Positions 18,022 to 27,078 of a DNA stretch of 64,000 bases are shown piece after piece (the first letter of the stretch is position 1; every line of letters starts with the position of its first letter). The notes beneath the pieces were generated by a model that worked only from the letters and a program-made list of their open reading frames with translations, did no database searches and was not told the origin of the DNA. The DNA is from RYN-230 sp963723595 (GTDB lineage Bacteria > Actinomycetota > Actinomycetes > Streptosporangiales > Streptosporangiaceae): contig CAVRRQ010000010.1 in NCBI GenBank assembly GCA_963723595.1, positions 372,001 to 436,000 on the forward strand, given 5' to 3'. The translations under genes were made by a program, and so were the position numbers.

Positions 18022-18709
18022 TCAGCCGCAGGCCGGGCGGAGCCGCGCGGGGAATCCGGTCCAGCGCAGCTGGTCCGGCAGGTGCGCGGCGTCGTTGAAG
18101 CTGACCAGCGCCGGCGGCAGGCCCGGCTGGTACAAGATCACCGTCAGCGCGCAGTTCTGCTGGTTCAGGCCGATCCAGCGCCAGTCCGGGGCGTGCAGCG
18201 CATGCGCGATGAACCAGCCGATCAGGAAGTTGTGCGTGACGATCAGCTCGTGGACATCGTCCGCCGGGCCTGTCCCCGGCCCTCCCGGGCGCACTTCCGC
18301 CCCGGCGCCTCTCCCCCGGAGGCTGCTCCCCCGGCGGCTCCTGCCCCGGGGGCCGGCGAACTGCTCGATCGCCGCCCTGGCCAGCGCAGCCCCTTCGTTA
18401 CGCTCCGTAATCGTATAGCTGCTGACCAGCCGGGCGTAGGACGGCGGCAGCACGGCGGGGTCCAGGTCGGCCGGGATGTAGTCGCCGACGATGGCGGACT
18501 CGGCCACCGGCACGCCGGGCAGCCAGCCGGCGATCAGCCGGGCCGTCTGCGCGGCCCGCGGCAGCGGGCTGTGGTGGATCCGGTCCACCGGCAGGTTCTT
18601 CAGCCGCTCGCCGGTGCGGCGCGCCTGCTCCTCGCCCGGCCTCGCTGAGGCCGCCTTGGCCCGCGGTGGCCTCGCCGTGCCGGACCAGGTACAGGAAGCG
18701 GCTGGCCAT
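18022..18709 (-). pseudogene. histidine phosphatase-family protein, one frameshift
   Basis: Reads from ATG 18709 as MASRFLYLVRHGEATAGQ, containing the catalytic RHG, to LSEAG. Removing one base from the CCC run at about 18635-18637 continues as EEQARRTGERLKNLP and then to the C-terminal THNFLIGWFIAHAL, whose His is the second catalytic one. Phosphoglycerate-mutase-like phosphatases use both His residues. A 25-residue Gly/Arg-rich insertion sits before the second motif (about 18270-18345). The shift is probably a sequencing error. Confidence 0.75.
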
Positions 18710-18864
18710 GGCATCCCCTTTGCGCTGGCGGCCCGGGTGAGACCGCGGGACTGAGCGCGCGACGGGCGGAACTGCAGGCGGGCGCAGTGACCCCGTTGAC
18801 CGTGAGCAGGGCGAGATGTGTCTGCTGCGGCACGCGGCCGGCAGGCAGTCCGACCGGAGGCCGT

Positions 18865-19826
18865 GTGCTCATCCGCCCCACCACCGCCCGACCTGGACCA
18901 TCCTCGCCTGGCCGGTCCCGGCCGGTCGGCGTGACCCGGCTGCCAGCTACCGCGACGAGCTGGCCCGCCACCAGTACCGGCCGGAATGGACCTGGATCGC
19001 GGAGGACGAGGGCCGCATCCTGGCCCGCGCCATCTGGTGGGGGTTCGGCGACGCCGCCTACCCCCTGGTCCTGGACTGCGTGTCCGTCTGACGTCCTGCC
19101 CCCGGCGGCTCGGTACCGGGCCGGCGGCCCTGGCCGGCCCGGCTGATCGCGGCCGGGCAGCAGGCGCTGCGCCCGCCGGGTCCGCGGTGGCGCCCAGCTA
19201 TGAGATCACCCTGCCGCCCGGCTGGCGGTCCGACCCGGCCGCGGCCGCGTTCGGATGGCGGCGTGACGCGGCCGCCCGCGCGGGGCTGACCGGCGAGCTC
19301 GAGCGGATCCGCTTCGAGTGGACGCCCGGCGCGGGCCTCCCCCGGTCCAGCGGCCGCCTGGTCTTCCGGCCCGAGCGGGACGACGAGGTGTTCCTGGACG
19401 TGTTCCGCCAGATCGCGGTGGGCAGCCTGGACGTCATCACCCGGCGCGGAGGTCGCCGCGCTGGGCGCGGACCGCCAGGCCCGTGAGGACATGGACATCT
19501 ACCTGGCCATGCCGGGTGACCGGGACTGGTGGCGGCTGGCCTACACGGCCGCCGGCGGCGCGGCTGGCCAGCTCGCCGGGATGATCCTGCCCAACCGCAA
19601 CACCTACGGTGCGGTGGTGGGCTATCTGGGAGTGGTTCCCGGGCTGCGCGGCCGCGGCTACATCAACGACCTGGTCGCGGAGACCACCCGGTTCCACGCC
19701 GGCCGCGGGGAGCCGCGCATCACCGCCACGACCGACACCACGAACCTGCCGATGGCCGCGGCGTTCGAGCGGGCCGGGTACCGGGCCTGCGGGATCCGCT
19801 ACGTGCTCTCGGAGCCGCCCGGATGA
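18865..19826 (+). pseudogene. GNAT-family N-acetyltransferase, at least five frameshifts
   Basis: Across several frames one protein can be followed: VLIRPTTA, then YRPEWTWIAEDEGRILARAIWWGF, LIAAGQQALRPPG, PSYEITLPPGWRSDP, AEVAALGADRQAREDMDIYLAMPGD, and the acetyl-CoA-binding end GYLGVVPGLRGRGYINDLVAE. Shifts fall near 18890, 19090, 19130, 19190 and 19450. The last segment alone (from 19491) is an open 111-codon frame. Acceptor unknown. Its stop overlaps the MFS start by four bases. Clean amino-acid signal between shifts argues for sequencing errors. Confidence 0.65.
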
Positions 19827-21019
19827 CCGATCCCGCCCGGATGACCGATGGCCAGCCGGGACGCCTGCGCTTCGCCGGGCTCGGCTACGCGCTGGCCGTC
19901 CTGCTGACCGGGACGAACCTGGCCACCCCGCTGTACGCCATCTACGAGCACGTGTTCCGCCTCTCGCCGCTGGACGTCACGCTGCTGGTGGCGGTGTACG
20001 CCGCGGCGGTCGTCGTGGCCCTGCTGATCTGCGGGCCGCTCAGCGACACGGCCGGCTACCGTCCGGTGCTGGTCGCCGGGCTGGCCGTGGCGGCCTGCGG
20101 CTCGGCCATGCTGGCCGCGGCGACGGGGCCAGGCTGGCTGTTCGCCGGCCGGGCGGTCCAGGGGCTCGCGGTGGGCACCTGCTCCGGGGCGCTCACCGCC
20201 GGGCTGGTGCTGACCGAGCCGCGCGGGCGGCGCGCCCGCGCGTCGTTCCTGGCGGCGACGGTCACCACCGCGGCCTGCGGGTTCGGCCCGGTGCTGGCCG
20301 GGGCGCTCGCGCAGTACGCCCCGGCCCCGCGGGTCCCTCAGCTACCTGGTGGAGATCGGCCTGCTGGTCCCGGCGGCCGGGGCGGCCGCCCTGCTGCCCG
20401 GCTCGCTGGGCCGGACGGGGCAGCGGTGGCGGCCCCGCTGGCCGAGCCTGCCCGCCCCGATCCGGGCCGCGTTCCTGGGGCCGGCCGTGGTGAGCCTGCT
20501 GGCCTGGGCGGTCGCGTACGTGGTGCTGGCCCTGGTCCCCTCCTACGCGGCGGCGCTGGGCGGCAGCAACCTGCTCGTCGGCGGCGCGGCCGCCGGCTCG
20601 CTGCTGCTGGTCGCGGCGCTCGCGCAGGCGGCCTGCCGGTCGTGGGACCCGGACCGGGCCCAGCAGGCCGGGCTGATCGGCCTGGCCGCCGGGCTGCTCG
20701 GGCTCATCGCCGCCGGGCTTGGCCGGGCAGCGTCGCGGCCGTGCTGTTCGGGGCGATGGCGGTGGCGGGCGCCGGGCAGGGACTGGCGTTCATGGGCGGC
20801 ATCCGGAGGATCAACGAGATCGCCCCGGCTGCCGCCCGCGCCGGGACCGTGGCCATGTTCTACGTGGTGACCTACGCGGGCAGCGGCCTGGTCACCGTGG
20901 GCGTGGGCCTGCTCGCCACGCTGTTCGGGCTGGCCGTGTCGGTCCGCTGGTCCGCCGCCGTGCTCGCGGCCGCGTGCCTGCTCGTGCTCGCCGCCCTGCC
21001 GCGCCGCCAGGCAGCATGA
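19823..21019 (+). pseudogene. MFS transporter, two frameshifts
   Basis: A roughly 400-residue twelve-helix protein starting MTDPARMTDG. TM1-2 region GTNLATPLYAIYEHVFRLSPL and the loop GPLSDTAGYRPVLVAG correspond to the MFS motif-A region. An extra C near 20334 and a missing base near 20718 break the frame; correcting them restores SYLVEIGLLVPAAGAAALLPG and SVAAVLFGAMAVAGAGQGLAF. It is coupled to the GNAT gene. Drug efflux is the usual role for this subfamily; substrate unknown. Confidence 0.75.
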
Positions 21020-21022
21020 CCA

Positions 21023-21042
21023 GCGCCTCTTGCTGTTATCAA
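21023..21042 (+). repeat. 20-bp direct repeat, copy 2
   Basis: Identical to 11381-11400. It begins three bases after the MFS stop, in the short gap to the convergent amidohydrolase. Confidence 0.8.
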
Positions 21043-21085
21043 GACCGGCTCAAGTACCAGCACGGCGGCGGCACGCCACCAGGGG

Positions 21086-22420
21086 CTAGGCGGCGCGGGC
21101 CCGGACCCCGGCCAGGGCCTCGCGGGCCTGCGCGCTGATCCGTTCGCTGTCCAGCGTGACCAGGGCCCCGCCGCGCTTGAGGAGCTGCCCGTCGGCCAGC
21201 ACCGTGTCCACGTTGGCAGGCTGGGCCGCGGCAACCAGCAACCCGGCGGGGTCGGTGAGCACCCCGAGGTTCGGGTGGCCGGTGGCGACCAGGATGATGT
21301 CGGCCCGCTTGCCTGGCGTGAGCGACCCGGTCACCGCGTCCAGGCCCAGCGACCGGGCCCCCTCGATGGTGCCGAGGGCCAGCGCCTGCCGGGCGGTGCA
21401 GGCGAACTCCTGATGGGCCGTGGCGTTGATCAGGCCCTGGGTCAGTTTCATGATCGCGAACATGTCGGCGTTGCCGGTCAGCGCGGTGGTGTCCACGGAC
21501 AGGCCGACCCGGATCCCGGCCGCGAGGAGCTCGGCCGTCTGCGGGAGCCCGTAGCCGATCAGCAGCTCGCTGAACGGCGACAGGCTCACCGCACAGCCCG
21601 CCTCCGCGAGCTGGGCGATTTCCGCCGGGGTGGCGCTGTTGGCGTGCACCACCTGCAGGTCCGGCCCGAGCAGGCCCGCGCCGGCCAGCGCGGCGATCTG
21701 CCCGGCCGCGGCCGGCGGCCCGGAGGCGTGCACGGTGACCGGGAGGCCGAGCTCGCGGGCGGCGGCCATCTCCCGCTGATAGACCCCGGGCGGCACCCGC
21801 ATGGCGGGGTTGCTGCCCCCCAGACCCCGGCAGGCCACGCCGAGGGTGAGCCGCCCGCCGGCGCCTGGCCCGGCCTTCCAGTCCCGGTGCAGCGCGCGCA
21901 GCCCGTCCAGGTCCATGGCCTGGTCGTTGGGGTGCCCGGCCGAGTAGCCGTAGGAGTACCGGGCCCGCAGCCCGGCCTCGGCCAGCGCGCGCAGCTCAGC
22001 CTCGGCGTGGGCGGGCCCGCGGACGTTGTGGGACCAGTCGTGCACCGTGGTGATGCCGGAGTTGATGGCCTCGGCGCAGGCCAGCAGGGTGCCCTGGTAG
22101 TTGTCGTGGTCGGTGAAGGCCTGCCCGAGCCCGAGCGACACCGAGAAGTAGCCGGGCGGCCGGTCCTCCCCCGGCATCCCCCCGGACATGCTGCGCAGCA
22201 GCGTGTTCCACAGATGCCAGTGGGTCTCGACCAGGCCGGGCGCCACGATCATCCCGCGCGCGCCGATCTCACGGGCCCCCGGCGCGTCCAGGCCCTTCCC
22301 GACGGCGGCGATCTGGCCGCCGGTCACCAGGACGTCGCCGTCCGGGATGTCGCCGAGCTCCGGGTCCATCGTGACGACGTGCCCGGACCGGATGATCAAG
22401 TGGTCCGCACTCACCGGCAC
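21086..22420 (-). CDS. amidohydrolase (deaminase/chlorohydrolase type)
   Basis: A 444-residue metal-dependent hydrolase. The N-terminal beta domain is LIIRSGHVVTMDPELGDIPDGDVLVTGGQIAAVG, and the metal motif HxH appears in VETHWHLWNT near residue 67. Later come HASGPPAAAG, VVHANSATPAEI and SVDTTALTG, matching the His, His and Asp ligands of the subtype I amidohydrolase barrel. The C-terminus LTPGKRADIILV closes the beta domain. Related enzymes include hydroxydechloroatrazine-type and S-adenosylhomocysteine deaminases; the substrate is unknown. GTG start. It is intact although its neighbours are all frameshifted. Confidence 0.88.
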   Translation of the reverse strand: MPVSADHLIIRSGHVVTMDPELGDIPDGDVLVTGGQIAAVGKGLDAPGAREIGARGMIVAPGLVETHWHLWNTLLRSMSGGMPGEDRPPGYFSVSLGLGQAFTDHDNYQGTLLACAEAINSGITTVHDWSHNVRGPAHAEAELRALAEAGLRARYSYGYSAGHPNDQAMDLDGLRALHRDWKAGPGAGGRLTLGVACRGLGGSNPAMRVPPGVYQREMAAARELGLPVTVHASGPPAAAGQIAALAGAGLLGPDLQVVHANSATPAEIAQLAEAGCAVSLSPFSELLIGYGLPQTAELLAAGIRVGLSVDTTALTGNADMFAIMKLTQGLINATAHQEFACTARQALALGTIEGARSLGLDAVTGSLTPGKRADIILVATGHPNLGVLTDPAGLLVAAAQPANVDTVLADGQLLKRGGALVTLDSERISAQAREALAGVRARAA

Positions 22421-22517
22421 TCGCTCACGGGAGCCTGCTCACGGCACGGGACCGGGGACGTCGCAGCACGCCCGCGATGGTACTGCGGACTGCGGTCCGC
22501 ATGGTAGGCATGAGCGC

Positions 22518-24392
22518 ATGGCTGATCTCATCCCGCGGCGGGTCCTGTTCGGCAACCCGGAACGCGTTAGTCCGCATCTGTCCCCCGACGGAACCCGGCT
22601 GGCCTGGATCGCCCCGCACGAGGGGGTGCTGAACGTCTGGCTGGCCCCGATCGGCGGCGACGGCGTGGACTGGCCAGCGGCCCGGGTGATCACCGACGAC
22701 AGCGACCGCGGCATCCGGATGTTCGCCTGGGCGCATGACGGGCAGCACCTGCTGTACCTGCAGGACACCGGCGGGGATGAGAACTGGCGGCTGCACGACG
22801 TCGATGTGGAGACCATGCAGCGCCGGGACCTGACGCCGTTCGACAACGTGCAGACCGAGCTGATCGCCGGGGACAAGAAGTTCCCCGACCGAGATCCTGG
22901 TCGGCCTGAACCGCGACAACCCGCAGCTGCACGACGTGTACCGGCTGAACCTGACCACCGGCGAGCTGGTCAGGGAGGTCGAGAACCCCGGGTTCGTGGG
23001 CTGGGTCGCCGACAGCGAGCTGGTTATCCGGGCCGGGATCGCGCCGCAGCCCGACGGCGGCATGGTCCTGATGATCCGCGACCGCGCCGGGGATGACTGG
23101 CGGCCGCTGCTGGCCATCTCCGCCGAGGACGCGCTGACCAGCGGGCCGGTCGCGTTCAGCGAGGACGGCCGGTCGCTGCTGGCCATCAGCTCGGTCGGCG
23201 CGGACACCGGCCGGCTGGTGCGGATCGACCTGGCCAGCGGCGCGGAGCAGGTGCTGGCGGAGGACCCGGAGGCCGATGTGGCCGAGATCCGGCTGCACCC
23301 GGACACCCGCGAACCGCAGGTCGTCTCGTTCCTCAAGGACCGGATGGACTACCGGGTGCTGGACCCGGCGCTCGAGCCCGACCTGGCCGCGATCCGCGCG
23401 CTGCATCCCGGGCGACCCGTCGTTCAGCGACCACGACGACGCGGACGAGACGTGGCTGGTGGCGTTCAGCACCAACGCCGGCCCGGTCTCCTACTACAGC
23501 TACGACCGGCGGACCCGGACCGGCGGGTTCCTGTTCGACAGCCGCCCGGAGCTGGCCCGGTACGAGCTGGCGCCGATGGAGCCGTTCTCGTTCACCGCCC
23601 GGGACGGGCTGACCATCCACGGGTACGCCACGTTCCCGCCGGGCGCCGGCCGCGAGAACCTGCCCATGGTGCTCAACGTGCACGGCGGCCCGTGGGCCCG
23701 GGACGCGTGGGGGTTCGACCCGGAGGCCCAGTGGCTGGCCAACCGCGGCTACCTGTGCGTGCAGGTCAACTTCCGCGGCTCGACCGGGTACGGCAAGGGG
23801 TTCGTGAACGCCGGCGACCGCGAGTGGGGCGGCCGGATGCAGGACGACCTGTCGGACGCGGTCGCCTACGTCACCGGCCAGCCCGCGGCCAGCCGGCGTT
23901 CGGCCAGCACTGGGCCGACCCGGAGCGGGTGGCGATCTACGGCGGTTCCTACGGCGGCTACGCGGCGCTGGCCGGCGCGGCGTTCACGCCGGAACTGTTC
24001 CGCTGCGCGGTGGACATCGTCGGGCCCGTCCAATCTGAAGACGCTGATCGAGACCATTCCGCCGTACTGGGCGCCGATGATCGCGCAATTCCACAACCGG
24101 GTCGGCGATCCGGACCAAGGACGCCGATTTCCTCTGGTCGCGCTCCCCACTGTCCCGGGCGGCGGACATCGCGATCCCGCTGCTCATCGCGCAGGGCGCC
24201 AACGACCCGCGGGTCAAGCAGGCCGAGTCGGAGCAGATCGTCGCGGCCCTGGAGAACGCGGGAATCGAACACGAGTACCTGCTGTTTCCTGACGAGGGAC
24301 ACGGATTCGCCAAGCCGGAGAACCGGCTGCGGTTCTACGCGGCGGCCGAGCGGTTCCTCGCGCACCACCTCGGCGGCCGGGCTGAGGAATAG
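22518..24392 (+). pseudogene. S9-family (prolyl oligopeptidase-like) peptidase, five frameshifts
   Basis: Reconstructed as about 624 residues: an N-terminal beta-propeller (HLSPDGTRLAWIAP, FAWAHDGQHLLYLQDTGGDENW) and a C-terminal alpha/beta-hydrolase with nucleophile GGSYGGY, a GANDPRV Asp region and a DEGHGFAKPEN His. Shifts occur near 22873 (extra C), 23412 (extra G), 23887 (missing C), 24030 (extra C) and 24112 (extra G). No signal peptide, so cytosolic. Each shift lies in a short G/C run and the triad is intact, so the enzyme is probably functional in the organism. Confidence 0.8.
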
Positions 24393-24536
24393 CCCGCCGG
24401 CCCCGCGAGGCTGTGGCGGGCGTTATTTCTCCGCAACGAAGACCGTTGCGCGGCCCAGCCCGCCCGCCAGGCCGGCCAGGATGGCGCCAGGAACGGCCCC
24501 CACACCAGGATGAGACTCGGAGGAGCACGGCAGGAC

Positions 24537-25305
24537 ATGGTGGAGATCAAGAACGATGACGCGCTGGACGCGATGCGCGAAGCCGGGCGGGTGGTCGCCC
24601 GGTGCCTGGCCGCGGCCCGCGAGACGGCCGCCGTCGGCGTCAGCCTGATCGAGCTCGACACGGCGGCGCACGACGTGATCCGCCAGGCCGGCGCGACCTC
24701 GCCGTTCCTGAACTACCACCCGTCGTTCGCGCCGACTCCGTTCCCCGCGGTCATCTGCGCGTCGGTGAACGACACGATCGTGCACGGCATCCCGGACGAC
24801 TACGTGCTCAAGGACGGCGACCTGGTCAGCATCGACTGCGGCGCGACCCTGGACGGCTGGACCGGGGACGCGGCGACCAGCTTCATCGTGGGCACGCCGC
24901 GCCCGGCCGACCTGCTGCTGATCGAGACCGCGGAGAAATCCCTCGCGGCCGGGATCGCCGCGGCGGTGGCCGGGGCCCGGATCGGCGACATCTCGCACGC
25001 GATCGGCACTATCGGCCGGTCGGCGCGGTACGGCATCCCCTCAGGGTTCGGCGGGCACGGCATCGGCCGGCAGATGCACGAGGACCCGCACGTCCCCAAC
25101 GAGGGCCGTCCCGGCAAGGGCTTCAGGCTGCGGCCGGGCCTGGCGATCGCCATCGAGCCCATGCTGATGGCCGGGGGCGGCGACGCGTTCGGGGTCGCGC
25201 CCGGACGGCTGGGCCCTGCGGACCACCGACGGCAGCCGGGCCGCGCACGTGGAGCACAGCGTGGCCATCACCGACGCCGGCCCGCGCATCCTCACCCTGC
25301 CTTGA
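24537..25305 (+). pseudogene. map: type I methionine aminopeptidase, one frameshift near the end
   Basis: Starts MVEIKNDDALDAMREAGRVVARCL and carries the metal ligands in SIDCGATLDGWTGDAATSF (two Asp), the His in GFGGHGIGR, and the Glu in AIEPMLMAGGG. After VAPDG the frame is lost by an extra G near 25204; correcting it gives WALRTTDGSRAAHVEHSVAITDAGP, which supplies the last Glu ligand (VEHS) and the stop at 25303-25305. It removes N-terminal Met from nascent proteins. It lacks the N-terminal zinc finger. Probably one of two or more copies. Confidence 0.82.
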
Positions 25306-25343
25306 CCACGGGGCCTTAACCACGGGGCCTTAACCACGGGGCC
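25302..25343. repeat. three tandem copies of a 14-bp unit
   Basis: TTRACCACGGGGCC is repeated three times; the first copy includes the stop codon of the methionine aminopeptidase gene. Confidence 0.85.
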
Positions 25344-25455
25344 CCGGCCTTCTGCCGTCACGCCAGGCGCCCGGCTCACCCGTAACGGGTGGGGCGCGGG
25401 TGCCGCCTGGCTGGTGGACTGGCCTCAATCCCGGCAGAAGGAGAAATAAAACGCC

Positions 25456-25950
25456 ATGTCTGACCTGATTGCGATCGGATACCCCGACGAGGCGACCGCC
25501 GAGGCTGCCGCCGACGAGGCCCGGCGGCTGGCCAAGGACCTCATCATCGAGCCTGACGCCATCGCGGTCATCGTCCGCGACAAAGAGGGTAAGTACCACG
25601 TCCACACCAGCCACAACCCGGTCGGTGCCGGGGCGAGCTGGGGCATGTTCTGGGGCCTGCTGTTCGGCATGCTGTTCTTCGTCCCGGTCTTCGGGATCGC
25701 CCTCGGGGCCGGATTCGGCGCCCTGATGGGCAAGCTCACGAAGTCCGGCATCGATAAGCAGTTCGAGGAGCAGGTCCGCGGCATGATCACGCCGGGCACC
25801 TCGGCGCTGTTCCTGATGGTCGAGAAGGTCACCCCGGACAAGGCCGTCGAGGCCATGAGCAGGTACGGCGGCACCGTCCTCAAGACCTCCCTGTCCAAGG
25901 AAGGCGAGAAGCAGCTCCAGGACGCCCTGCACGGCCAGGGCACCGCGTAA
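25456..25950 (+). CDS. DUF1269-family membrane protein
   Basis: A 164-residue protein with the DUF1269 arrangement: an N-terminal alpha/beta segment (LIAIGYPDEATAEAAADEARRLA), a glycine-rich hydrophobic hairpin (about residues 55-95, FWGLLFGMLFFVPVFGIALG) and a C-terminal half with LFLMVEKVTPDKAVEAM. The glycine-rich hairpin may insert in the membrane. AAGGAGAAATAAAACGCC precedes the ATG and contains a good Shine-Dalgarno. It leads a run of small proteins to 27008 that look like a stress or envelope cluster; no biochemical role is known. Confidence 0.85.
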   Translation: MSDLIAIGYPDEATAEAAADEARRLAKDLIIEPDAIAVIVRDKEGKYHVHTSHNPVGAGASWGMFWGLLFGMLFFVPVFGIALGAGFGALMGKLTKSGIDKQFEEQVRGMITPGTSALFLMVEKVTPDKAVEAMSRYGGTVLKTSLSKEGEKQLQDALHGQGTA

Positions 25951-25968
25951 CCGATTGGGCGTGGCACT

Positions 25969-26148
25969 ATGTCAGGACTCGACTGGGCCTTCACGTTCAC
26001 GCTGGGCATCCTGTACCTCGCGTTGATGTTCACGGTGTGCGTGCTCACCTTCCGGAAGGGCCACTGGGTCCTGGGCCTGTTCGGTTTCTTCATCCCCATC
26101 CTGTGGCTCATCGGCGCGGTCCTGCCCAGCAGGCGCCTCGCCGCGTAG
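25969..26148 (+). CDS. 59-residue two-helix membrane protein
   Basis: Starts MSGLDWAFTFTLGILYLALM, followed by a second hydrophobic segment (WVLGLFGFFIPILWLIGAVL) and ends SRRLAA. Only 18 bp separate it from the DUF1269 gene, so both are likely in one transcript, which a strong hairpin closes at 26159-26191. Function unknown; the layout resembles many short actinobacterial inner-membrane proteins. Confidence 0.75.
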   Translation: MSGLDWAFTFTLGILYLALMFTVCVLTFRKGHWVLGLFGFFIPILWLIGAVLPSRRLAA

Positions 26149-26158
26149 TTCTGACCCC

Positions 26159-26191
26159 GGGCGGCCGCGGCATCTTCTGCCGCGGCCGCCC
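26159..26191 (+). terminator. 14-bp perfect stem with 5-nt loop
   Basis: GGGCGGCCGCGGCA pairs exactly with TGCCGCGGCCGCCC around TCTTC, eleven bases after the stop of the 59-residue protein. A strong terminator candidate. Confidence 0.8.
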
Positions 26192-26336
26192 TGATCGGTC
26201 AGCCGTCCGGACCTGCTATCCCCCCTCCCGGGTGATGCGCGGGCAGCCAGTCCGGGCAGATGCTCCGGTGGTGGGCTGGGTGATGCACCTCCAGCCCCCG
26301 ACAGACGAGCCAATCAGCGAGAAGAGGCGGAGTTTC

Positions 26337-26891
26337 ATGGCCATCGGGCCGGTACAGCTCATCGTGCTGGGATTCGCGCGACCTGACTTCCACGGCGAGA
26401 TCATCGCCGAACTGGAACGGCTCCGCGAGAGCGACATGGTCCGGGTCATCGACTCGCTGGCCGTTTACAAGGATGCCGAGGGCGAACTCGAGGTCGAGCA
26501 CCTCAGCAACCTGTCTGAGGACGAGGCGATCGAGATGGGGACCAAGATCGGTGCCCTGATCGGCCTCGGCATCGAGGGTGAGGAAGGCATGGAGGCCGGC
26601 GCGGTCGCCGGAGCCGAGCAGGTCGAGGCGGATGGTGGCGTGCACGTGTTCACCGAGCAGGAGGGCTGGGACATTCTGGAGGACATCCCGAACGGCTCCG
26701 CGGCCGCGCTCCTCCTGCTGGAGCACCACTGGGCGGTGCCGCTGCGTGACGCGATCGCCCGCGCCGGGGGCTTCCGCCTCAGTGACGGCTTCATCAGCCC
26801 GCTCGACCTGGTGGAGATCGGGCTGGTCTCCGCCGAGGAAGCGAAGGAACTGCACGAGCTGGAGACGTCGGCGGCCGCAGACCGAAGCTAG
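26337..26891 (+). CDS. DUF6325-type protein
   Basis: A 184-residue acidic protein beginning MAIGPVQLIVLGFARPDFHGEIIAELERL. The opening strand, a central Gly-rich stretch (GTKIGALIGLGIEGEEGMEAGAVAGAE) and LEDIPNGSAAALLLLEHHWAVPLRDAIARAGG match proteins annotated DUF6325, distantly similar to DUF1269. GAGG precedes the ATG. It is followed 45 bp downstream by an arginine-repeat microprotein, and the pair is probably co-transcribed. Function unknown; the recurring link of such genes with DUF1269 suggests a shared process. Confidence 0.8.
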   Translation: MAIGPVQLIVLGFARPDFHGEIIAELERLRESDMVRVIDSLAVYKDAEGELEVEHLSNLSEDEAIEMGTKIGALIGLGIEGEEGMEAGAVAGAEQVEADGGVHVFTEQEGWDILEDIPNGSAAALLLLEHHWAVPLRDAIARAGGFRLSDGFISPLDLVEIGLVSAEEAKELHELETSAAADRS

Positions 26892-26936
26892 TCCCGGCCG
26901 CACATCAGGCCACCCACGAGAACCTTGGAGGCAGAA

Positions 26937-27008
26937 ATGATCGGTTGCCGCAGAGTAGCCCGGCGCACGGGCCGGCGCACCGCCCGGCGCGTTTCCCGCA
27001 GGCGTTAG
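26937..27008 (+). CDS. 23-residue arginine-tetrad microprotein
   Basis: A short frame opening with ATG, preceded by TTGGAGGCAGAA, a strong Shine-Dalgarno at good spacing. After M-I-G-C the product is RRVA-RRTG-RRTA-RRVS-RRR: eleven arginines in 23 residues, with pairs every four residues. If helical, the arginines would lie mainly on one face. It follows the DUF6325-type gene and is closed by a hairpin at 27017-27039. The start signal and regular repeat argue against chance; no family is known to me. It could bind nucleic acid, acidic DUF6325 protein or membrane lipid; these are guesses. Confidence 0.6.
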   Translation: MIGCRRVARRTGRRTARRVSRRR

Positions 27009-27016
27009 GAGCGCCG

Positions 27017-27039
27017 CCGCACGCAGGTCACCCGTGCGG
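27017..27039 (+). terminator. 7-bp stem-loop after the microprotein
   Basis: CCGCACG, nine-base loop, CGTGCGG, just after the TAG at 27006-27008. Confidence 0.5.
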
Positions 27040-27066
27040 GGTGGTGGCGCTGCGCCCGGCCCCGCC

Positions 27067-27072
27067 TAGGGT
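27067..27072 (+). promoter_or_regulatory. -10 box TAGGGT, leaderless start
   Basis: TAGGGT ends six bases before the GTG at 27079 with no Shine-Dalgarno between them. Confidence 0.5.
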
Positions 27073-27078
27073 TCTGCC

